NCBI RefSeq assembly: GCF_042408815.1
Contig: NZ_JBHOQR010000028.1
Location: 1-56,233, forward strand
DNA length: 56,233 bases
Source of the DNA: Thermoflexus sp042408815
GTDB lineage: Bacteria > Chloroflexota > Anaerolineae > Thermoflexales > Thermoflexaceae
Reading direction: 5' to 3'
Part shown: positions 49,842 through 56,233 of the stretch, piece by piece
How positions within the stretch are numbered: the first letter of the stretch is position 1
Layout of the letters: the number at the start of each line of letters is the position of its first letter
Notes under the pieces: model-generated
The model's database searches: none
Seen by the model: only the letters and a program-made list of their open reading frames with translations
What the model was told of the DNA's origin: nothing
Program-made: the position numbers and the translations under genes

Positions 49842-52277
49842 ATGACGGCTTCGACGCGGGAAGTGGTGCTTCCCATCATCGGCATGACCTGTGCGAACTG
49901 CGCCCGGACGGTGGAGCGGGCCCTGAAGCGCATGCCCGGTGTGCTGGAGGCTTCGGTGAATTTCGCCGCCGAACAGGCGGTCGTGCTGCTGGATCCCTCG
50001 GCCGCGGACATCCGCCAGGCCGTCCAGCAGGTTCGGGCGGCCGGCTACGATGTGGCCACCGCCACGGTGGAGCTGCCCATCCAGGGGATGGCCGACGCGA
50101 ACGACGCCCGCGCCATCGAGCGCGCCCTCCACCGGGTTCCGGGGGTGCTGGAGGCCACGGTCAACCTGGCGGCGGAGCGGGCCCACGTCACTTATGTGGT
50201 GGGCGTGGCCTCGATCCGTGATCTGATCCAGGCAGTTCGGGAGGCCGGTTACGATGGGGTGGTGGCGGCCGGAGAGCTGGAAGAGGCCGGGATGGATGTG
50301 GAGCAGGCGGCCCGCGAGGCGGAGCTGGCCCGTCAGCGCCGTCGCCTCTTGTGGGGGTTGATCTTCACGCTCCCCACGTTCTGGCTGAGCATGCAGTTCG
50401 ATCTGCTCCACAACGTGATGCCCGGGATGGCCCGGCCGCTCCTTCTGGACTGGCTGCTCCTCTTCCTCAGCACGCCGGTGCAGTTCGGAGTGGGATGGGA
50501 TTTCTATCGAGGGGCTTATCGGGCTCTGCGGCTGGGAACCGCCAACATGGACGTGCTGGTCGCCCTGGGCACTTCGGCGGCCTATTTCTACAGCCTGGCG
50601 GTGACCCTGGCCCTCACCCTGGGCAGCACGGCGCTGGGCCGCTACACCTATTTCGAGACCGCCGCGGTCATCATCACCCTGATCGTTCTGGGGAAGTATC
50701 TGGAGGCGCGAGCCAAAGGGCGGGCCGGCGAGGCGATCCGCGCCCTGATGGCATTGCAGCCGGAGCGGGCCCGCGTGCTGCGGGACGGCCGGGAGATCGA
50801 GATCCCGGCCGCGGAGGTCCGGGTGGGAGATCTCCTCATCGTTCGACCGGGGGAGCGCATCCCGGCGGATGGGATCGTCCTGGAAGGACGCTCGGCGGTC
50901 GATGAGTCCATGATGACCGGGGAATCGCTTCCGGTGGAGAAGGGCCCGGGCGATCGGGTGTTGGGTGGGACGGTGAACCAGCACGGTCTGCTGAAGATCG
51001 AAGCCACTCATGTGGGGCGGGATACCGTGCTGGCCGGGATCATCCGGCTGGTCCGGGAGGCCCAGGGGAGCAAGGCGCCCATCCAGCGGCTGGCTGACCA
51101 GGTCTCGGCGGTCTTTGTCCCTGTGGTCATCGCCATCGCCGCGTTCACGTTCCTGGGCTGGCTGCTGGCCGGCGGGGCCGGTTTTACCCGCGCCATGGTC
51201 AACGCCATCGCCGTGCTGGTGGTGGCCTGCCCGTGTGCAATGGGGCTGGCCACGCCCACCGCGATTATGGTGGGGACAGGTCGAGGGGCGACGATGGGGA
51301 TCCTCTTCCGCAGCGCCCGGGCTCTGGAGCAGCTGGGGAAGGTCACCCTGGTTGCCCTGGACAAGACGGGCACCCTCACCCAGGGCCGGCCGGTGGTGAC
51401 CGAAGTGATCCCGCGCGGGGGCTGGGCCCCCGAGGATGTCCTGGCCCTGGCCGCCAGCGTGGAACAGGGGAGTGAGCATCCGCTGGCCGTAGCCGTGGTG
51501 GAAGCCGCCCGAGCCCGAGGGCTCGCCCTGGAGAAGCTGGCCGGGTTCTCGGCGTTGCCCGGCCGGGGAGCGGTGGCCCACCGGAATGGGAACGTGGTCC
51601 GGGTAGGTAAGGTCTCGTGGCTCCAGGCGGAGGGGGTGACGGTGGAGGAACTGGGCGAAGCGGCGCGCGCCCTTCAGGAGAAGGGCCGGACGACCATGCT
51701 GGTCGCCCAGGATGAAGAGGCCATCGGATTGATCGCCCTGGCGGATACGTTGAAGCCGGAAGCGGCGGAGGCCATCGCGGCGCTGCATCGGCTGGGCGTG
51801 CAAACTGCCATGATCACCGGGGATAACCGGCGAACCGCGGAGGCAATCGCCCAACAGGTCGGCATCGATCGAGTCTTCGCGGAGGTCATGCCCGCCGACA
51901 AGGCCGAGATCGTTCGCCAGCTGCAGGGGGAAGGCCATCGGGTCGCCATGGTCGGGGATGGGATCAATGATGCCCCGGCCCTCGCCCAGGCGGATGTGGG
52001 GATCGCGATGGGAACCGGCACGGCGGTGGCGATGGAGACGGCGGACGTCACGCTGATGCGGGGGGATCTGCGCCTGCTGCCCCAGGCGATCCGGCTCTCG
52101 CGGGGGACGATGCGGACAATCCGCCAGAATCTGTTCTGGGCGTTCTTCTACAATGTGATCCTGATCCCCGTGGCAGCTCTGGGCCTGCTGCATCCGATGA
52201 TGGCGGCCGGCGCCATGGCGTTCTCTTCCATCTTCGTTGTAACCAACTCGCTGCGCCTACGAGGGTTCCGGGTGTAG
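49842..52277 (+). CDS. copA: Copper-exporting P1B-type ATPase
   Basis: 811 aa. Seen: HMA domain 1 GMTCANC (C17, C20); a second HMA domain with GMADAND at 82-88, both cysteines replaced by Asp; transmembrane region; TGES actuator loop; ion-binding CPC in VVACPCAMGLATP; phosphorylated Asp in DKTGTLTQG; SEHPLA; GDGINDAPAL. CPC plus the membrane residues NVI and M-A-S-S near the end fit Cu(I) specificity. It is 63 nt behind the candidate selenoprotein, in the csoR-controlled cluster. Confidence 0.94.
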   Translation: MTASTREVVLPIIGMTCANCARTVERALKRMPGVLEASVNFAAEQAVVLLDPSAADIRQAVQQVRAAGYDVATATVELPIQGMADANDARAIERALHRVPGVLEATVNLAAERAHVTYVVGVASIRDLIQAVREAGYDGVVAAGELEEAGMDVEQAAREAELARQRRRLLWGLIFTLPTFWLSMQFDLLHNVMPGMARPLLLDWLLLFLSTPVQFGVGWDFYRGAYRALRLGTANMDVLVALGTSAAYFYSLAVTLALTLGSTALGRYTYFETAAVIITLIVLGKYLEARAKGRAGEAIRALMALQPERARVLRDGREIEIPAAEVRVGDLLIVRPGERIPADGIVLEGRSAVDESMMTGESLPVEKGPGDRVLGGTVNQHGLLKIEATHVGRDTVLAGIIRLVREAQGSKAPIQRLADQVSAVFVPVVIAIAAFTFLGWLLAGGAGFTRAMVNAIAVLVVACPCAMGLATPTAIMVGTGRGATMGILFRSARALEQLGKVTLVALDKTGTLTQGRPVVTEVIPRGGWAPEDVLALAASVEQGSEHPLAVAVVEAARARGLALEKLAGFSALPGRGAVAHRNGNVVRVGKVSWLQAEGVTVEELGEAARALQEKGRTTMLVAQDEEAIGLIALADTLKPEAAEAIAALHRLGVQTAMITGDNRRTAEAIAQQVGIDRVFAEVMPADKAEIVRQLQGEGHRVAMVGDGINDAPALAQADVGIAMGTGTAVAMETADVTLMRGDLRLLPQAIRLSRGTMRTIRQNLFWAFFYNVILIPVAALGLLHPMMAAGAMAFSSIFVVTNSLRLRGFRV

Positions 52278-52416
52278 AGGCCGTCCCTGAGGAGGTCGCG
52301 AATCCGCGAATGGGGAGTAGTAGGTCCAGGGGGATGCAGTGCGTCGAGGAGCAGGCTCTCTTCGATTCGGTGCGCTCCATGGCATAGTTCTGAGCAACGC
52401 TTCCCTGGAGGCAGCG

Positions 52417-52893
52417 ATGAGACCTGGGCGAAAAGCGCTCCTGGGGATCTTGGTGATCATGTTTCTGATGGGCGGCCAGGGGTGCTTCCCCTCGGCCCAG
52501 CGGGACAGCCCTCTGGCGAAGGAAGGGATGACGGTTTATCGCCCCCTGAGTTGTGGATGCTGCGGCGAATACGTTCGGTATCTCCGAGATCACGGGGTGA
52601 CCGTCCATGACATTGAAATTGAACAGGATGATCGGATACCGCTGAAACGGCAGTGGGGGATCCCGGAGTCCATGTGGAGTTGCCACACCTCGTGGGTGGG
52701 CCCCTATGTGGTCGAGGGCCATGTGCCGCTGGAGGCCATCGCCCGCCTGTTGAGGGAACGCCCCAACGCCCGGGGGATCGCGCTCCCCGGCATGCCGTCT
52801 GGATCTCCCGGGATGGGGGGCGCCCGATCCGGTCCGCTGACGATCTATCTCCTCACCGCCGACGGCCAGGCCCATCTGTGGATGGAGTGGTGA
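52417..52893 (+). CDS. DUF411 family metal-binding lipoprotein
   Basis: 158 aa. N-terminal hydrophobic signal ending GGQGC (C23, possible lipidation). DUF411 motifs: RPLSCGCCGEYVRYL with C46/C48/C49, and PESMWSCHTSWVGPYVVEGHVPLEAI, then GIALPGMPSGSPGM. The family is linked to copper and silver resistance loci in periplasm; its place after copA fits. CTGGAGGCAGCG before ATG 52417. Confidence 0.88.
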   Translation: MRPGRKALLGILVIMFLMGGQGCFPSAQRDSPLAKEGMTVYRPLSCGCCGEYVRYLRDHGVTVHDIEIEQDDRIPLKRQWGIPESMWSCHTSWVGPYVVEGHVPLEAIARLLRERPNARGIALPGMPSGSPGMGGARSGPLTIYLLTADGQAHLWMEW

Positions 52894-53290
52894 GACCCAC
52901 ACGGCCCATGCGCTGGGTCTCCTCGGAGAGACGGAGGGATTTCCCCTTTCCCATACGGCCTTTGGGGCCATGGGGGAGAAGCCACCCGCCCTCCCCGATT
53001 CGAGCGGAACGATACCAGCCCTTCTTTTCCCCCCTCCCGGGAGAAGGGGATTAAAATGTGAATAGAAGGGCCCGTGGAGGCTCTGGTCCCTGATTGTTTC
53101 TCTTCTCTCCATCTCTCCCCGCGCCGGGAAGACGCGGAGCGGTGAGCGAGTCCTTGCCCTCTCCTGCGCCGCTTTGCGGCCTGGAGGTGAGGAGGATCAT
53201 CGTTTCTATGGGGAATCGAGAGGATCCCTATCTGGAACTCCTCAATGAACAGCGGCTTGCCGGCCTGATGGGGGGAAAGGGGGCATCGCG
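52894..53290. other. Gene-free gap with C/G-rich palindromic stretch
   Basis: No convincing gene. Near 53023-53052 a run of pyrimidines, CTCCCGGGAG and AAGGGGATTAAAA could form a hairpin and end the copper operon. A 41-codon open frame from 53208 overlaps the amrS start and is not supported. Confidence 0.4.
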
Positions 53291-54349
53291 ATGGCGGAGG
53301 TTCGGACACTGGCGGAGGTGCTGGATGCGCTGACACGGCCGGGCGAGCTCTATGAGCGGCTTCCGGATGGATCCGTGCGCTGTTACGCCTGCGGTCACCG
53401 CTGTCTGATCCGTCCGGGCCGGCGGGGGATCTGTCAGGTGCGCTTCAATCGGGACGGCACCCTCTACGTCCCGTGGGGGTATGTGGCCGCCCTCCAGGTG
53501 GACCCCACGGAGAAGAAGCCTTTCTTCCACATCCTTCCCGGTTCCTATACCCTGACCTTTGGGATGCTGGGTTGCGATCTGCATTGCAGTTACTGTCAAA
53601 ACTGGCTTACCTCGCAGGCTCTTCGTGATCCAGCCGCGGGAGTGATGCCGGAGGAGGTCACCCCTGCCCAGCTGGTAACGCTGGCGAAGCGGTATGGGGC
53701 GCAGCTGGTAGGGAGCTCCTATAACGAGCCGCTGATCACCTCGGAGTGGGCGGTGGCCGTTTTTCAGGAAGCGATCGCCCAGGGTCTGCGGTGCGTCTAT
53801 GTCTCCAACGGCAACCTCACCCCAGAGGTGCTGGCGTATCTCCGCCCCTACCTGGTGGGCTACAAGATCGACCTCAAGAGCATGCGCGATAAGAACTACC
53901 GGGCCCTGGGGATGCCTCTGAAGAACGTCTTGGAAGGCATCCGCATGGTCTACGAGAGCGGCCTGTGGCTGGAGGTGGTCACCCTGGTGGTGCCGGGCTT
54001 TAACGATTCCGATGAGGAGCTGCGGGACGCGGCGGAGTTTCTGGCTTCCATTTCCCCGGATATCCCCTGGCATGTGACGGCCTTCCATCCGGATTACAAG
54101 ATGACCGATCGGGACTGGACCCCGGCGAAGACGTTGATCCGGGCGGCGGAGATCGGGAAGGCCGCTGGCCTGCGCTATGTGTACGCCGGCAACCTCCCGG
54201 GCCGGGTGGGGCCCTTTGAGAACACCTACTGCCCGAACTGCGATGCGCTCCTCATCGCCCGCCATGGCTTCCAGATCCTGGTGGATCATCTCAGTGGGCG
54301 AGGGACCTGCTACCGGTGCGGGACGGCGATCCCGGGCATCTGGCAGTGA
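53291..54349 (+). CDS. amrS: AmmeMemoRadiSam system radical SAM enzyme
   Basis: 352 aa. Seen: N-terminal Cys cluster C31/C34/C38/C48 (CYACGHRC), DPTEKKPFFHILPG, radical SAM cysteines C95/C99/C102 (CDLHCSYC), SYNEPLI, YVSNGN, and C-terminal CPNC and CYRCG. This is the AmrS group, named for association with AMMECR1 and Memo proteins; neither partner is in this window. Its reaction is not firmly established. Confidence 0.9.
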   Translation: MAEVRTLAEVLDALTRPGELYERLPDGSVRCYACGHRCLIRPGRRGICQVRFNRDGTLYVPWGYVAALQVDPTEKKPFFHILPGSYTLTFGMLGCDLHCSYCQNWLTSQALRDPAAGVMPEEVTPAQLVTLAKRYGAQLVGSSYNEPLITSEWAVAVFQEAIAQGLRCVYVSNGNLTPEVLAYLRPYLVGYKIDLKSMRDKNYRALGMPLKNVLEGIRMVYESGLWLEVVTLVVPGFNDSDEELRDAAEFLASISPDIPWHVTAFHPDYKMTDRDWTPAKTLIRAAEIGKAAGLRYVYAGNLPGRVGPFENTYCPNCDALLIARHGFQILVDHLSGRGTCYRCGTAIPGIWQ

Positions 54350-54376
54350 GAACACCACAAAAAATGAAAGGGGCCC

Positions 54377-56233
54377 ATGGCCCGTCGACCGGTGGGCAGA
54401 GGGGGGCCTGAATTCTTCATGGAGACCAGGGGAGCGCGGACCGTGAGCCGTTCGAAAAAGCGTGTCGTTGGGGAGCGTCGCCGGACGAAAGGAGGGGCCC
54501 GGGAGAGAACGTCTGGCGCCCGCCGGACAACCTCCCCAAAAGGTCCTCTGCGCTGGAGGCTGGCCCTCACGCTGGATCAGCAGCTGGATCTGCTGGGCCT
54601 GATTCTGTTTCTGGGCGGGATCCTGGTGGCTTTCGGTTTGCTCGCCCCCCAGCGAATGCCAGGCCTGAGCTTCTTCCTTCTGGGTCTGATCGATGGGTTG
54701 GGGGGTGGGGTCTTCGCGTTCCCTCTGGGGCTGATCGCAGGCGGCGCCTGGCTGCTGGTTCGACGCTTTGAGCCGGTCCCCCGACCCCGCATGTCGCTCC
54801 TTTTGGGGCTTCTCCTGCTCTATGGATCGCTGTTGATGATCCTGGATGGACTGGGAGGGATGGGTGGGGCAGTGGGGGCAGCGCTGGTCCAGGGTCTGAC
54901 GGAAAATCTGGGCCCCATCGGGGCATGGCTGGTCTGGCTGGGGATGATCGGGACGGGCCTGATGGGAACCTTCCAGCTTTCGCCCGAACGCCCGCTGGAG
55001 TGGGCCATTCGAGGGCTGCGCCGGCTTCGAGGCCTTCGGCCCGCCCGCGGAGCGGCCGGGGGCCTCCCGATTCCCCTTCCCCAGCGGGCGGAACCAGCGG
55101 CTGCCTTGCCTCCTTCCGATCGATCCCCGCGCATCCTGGGGGAAACCGAGACCTCCGAGCATGCCCCGGAGGCTGTGCAGACCTCGGAGCTCCCGGAGGG
55201 CCAGGAGGCGCCGTTGCAGATTGCCCCGGAAGGACCGAAATGGACCCTTCCCCGCCTGGAGGAGATCCTGGATCCTGAAGAAGCCGTGGAGATCGACGAA
55301 GCGGATCTTCGGGAGAAGGCTCATATCATCGAAGAGACCTTGCGCAGCCTGGGGGTCGAGGCCCGGGTGGTGGAGGTCCAGCGCGGGCCCACGGTGACCC
55401 TCTTCGGCCTGGAACCCGGGCAGATCTCCCGGGGAGGCCGCTCCACCCGGGTGAAGGTAGGGCAGATCGCGGCGCTGGCCGACGACCTGGCGCTGGCCCT
55501 CTCCGCCCGCGCGGTCCGGGTCCTGGCCCCTATCCCGGGCCGGGGCCTGGTGGGCATCGAGGTTCCTAACGAGCGGGCGGCCCTGGTTCGGTTGCGGGAA
55601 GTGATGGAAAGCGAAGTCTATCGCACGATGGCCTCCCCGCTACGGCTGCCCCTCGGGCAAACGGTCTCCGGCGAGCCCCTGGTGGCCGATCTCACCGCCA
55701 TGCCGCACCTCCTGATCGCGGGAGCGACCGGCTCCGGGAAATCGGTGGCCCTGAACGCGATCCTGGTCTCCCTGTTATGCACGTGCACGCCGGATGATCT
55801 GCGGCTGATCCTCATCGATCCCAAGCGGGTCGAGCTGACGCCCTATAACGGGATCCCGCATCTCTGGACCCCGGTGGTGGTGGAGATCGAGAAAGTGCCC
55901 CGGGTGCTCCAGGAGGCCATGCGGGAGATGGAGCGTCGATACCGTGTGTTCGCCGCCGTCGGCGCGCGCCACATCGCGGATTACAACCGGCGGGCAGAAG
56001 AGCGGGGCGAGCCCCGTATGCCGTATCTGGTGATCGTGGTGGATGAGCTGGCGGATCTGATGATCACCGCGCCGGAGGAAACTGAGCGACGGATCACCCG
56101 GCTGGCGCAGATGGCGCGAGCGACCGGCATCCATCTGGTGATCGCCACCCAGCGCCCCAGCGTGGATGTGGTGACCGGGCTGATCAAGGCCAACTTCCCG
56201 GCCCGCATCGCCTTCGCGGTGGCCTCCTCCGTG
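54377..56233 (+). CDS. ftsK: FtsK/SpoIIIE DNA translocase, partial (runs off right edge)
   Basis: 619 codons seen, 3' end missing. A basic N-terminus is followed by four hydrophobic segments (LGLILFLGGILVAFGLL, FFLLGLIDG, LLLGLLLLYGSLLMI, GAWLVWLGMIGTGLMG), a linker, the alpha/beta part, and the motor with Walker A AGATGSGKS, LILIDPKRVELTPYNGIPH, Walker B YLVIVVDELADLM and ATQRPSVDVVTGLIKANFP. It pumps chromosomal DNA at division. ATG 54377 is chosen after AAAGGGG; ATG 54419 is a possible shorter start. Confidence 0.93.
   Translation, partial: MARRPVGRGGPEFFMETRGARTVSRSKKRVVGERRRTKGGARERTSGARRTTSPKGPLRWRLALTLDQQLDLLGLILFLGGILVAFGLLAPQRMPGLSFFLLGLIDGLGGGVFAFPLGLIAGGAWLLVRRFEPVPRPRMSLLLGLLLLYGSLLMILDGLGGMGGAVGAALVQGLTENLGPIGAWLVWLGMIGTGLMGTFQLSPERPLEWAIRGLRRLRGLRPARGAAGGLPIPLPQRAEPAAALPPSDRSPRILGETETSEHAPEAVQTSELPEGQEAPLQIAPEGPKWTLPRLEEILDPEEAVEIDEADLREKAHIIEETLRSLGVEARVVEVQRGPTVTLFGLEPGQISRGGRSTRVKVGQIAALADDLALALSARAVRVLAPIPGRGLVGIEVPNERAALVRLREVMESEVYRTMASPLRLPLGQTVSGEPLVADLTAMPHLLIAGATGSGKSVALNAILVSLLCTCTPDDLRLILIDPKRVELTPYNGIPHLWTPVVVEIEKVPRVLQEAMREMERRYRVFAAVGARHIADYNRRAEERGEPRMPYLVIVVDELADLMITAPEETERRITRLAQMARATGIHLVIATQRPSVDVVTGLIKANFPARIAFAVASSV

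Noticed and set aside
49812..52193. 793-codon minus-strand open frame opposite copA
   Set aside because: Antisense shadow with low-complexity His/Gly/Arg composition; copA motifs on the plus strand are complete.
53208..53333. Small open frame overlapping the amrS start
   Set aside because: Its second half becomes Trp/Arg-rich once it overlaps amrS, and no ribosome site is clear; not enough to call a gene.

Overview
The window is GC-rich bacterial chromosome that is densely coded on both strands. GC-ending codons dominate, and many genes are joined by ATGA or TGATG start/stop overlaps. Secreted proteins carry Thr/Pro-rich linkers, the reading style resembles Chloroflexota, and one gene resembles a serine palmitoyltransferase. 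My best guess is a thermophilic member of Chloroflexota (Anaerolineae/Thermoflexus-like). That is inference from style and gene content; no 16S or other marker lies in the window.

Layout. 0.1-4.4 kb: threonine-to-glycine catabolism (tdh-kbl) and guaA. 4.4-9.7 kb, minus strand: a tight operon with a lysine 2,3-aminomutase (kamA), three Ddl-like ATP-grasp ligases and a GNAT acetyltransferase; a PIG-L deacetylase is divergent to it. 11-20 kb: housekeeping genes (M50 protease, tRNA-Met, sufU, SDR, ychF, DUF1385, sbcCD). 20-25 kb: a secreted protein, a zinc ribbon, a serine-palmitoyltransferase-like enzyme, rlmN-rpe and a ROK sugar kinase. 26-30 kb: an ECF sigma factor with a small membrane partner, fabH and aroB. 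30.2-32 kb: a graveyard of frameshifted surface-protein genes. 32-36.7 kb, minus strand: a hexitol/fructose-type PTS operon (deoR, pfkB, EIIC, EIIB, EIIA, dehydrogenase) behind a clear promoter flanked by direct repeats. 37-41 kb: alanine racemase divergent from a DAO-type oxidase and a PLP dehydratase. 41-48.4 kb: an ABC-2 permease, a PNPOx-like protein, tRNA-Leu, membrane proteins, two sugar epimerase-like enzymes and a GT-C type membrane protein. 48.4-52.9 kb: a copper-handling operon (csoR, HMA chaperone, thioredoxin-like lipoprotein, copA, DUF411 lipoprotein). 53-56 kb: amrS and an ftsK that runs off the right edge.

Two features stand out. (1) In the copper operon the thioredoxin-like lipoprotein is interrupted by one in-frame TGA exactly where the first Cys of CxxC should be (TGA-Pro-Val-Cys). 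A 6-bp hairpin lies 20 nt downstream, with a G at loop position 2. This reads as a UxxC selenoprotein with a bacterial SECIS. (2) The kamA operon keeps all the lysine-specific aminomutase residues and couples it to three different ATP-grasp ligases and an acetyltransferase, which suggests a pathway to a beta-lysine-containing, possibly acetylated, small peptide or amide.
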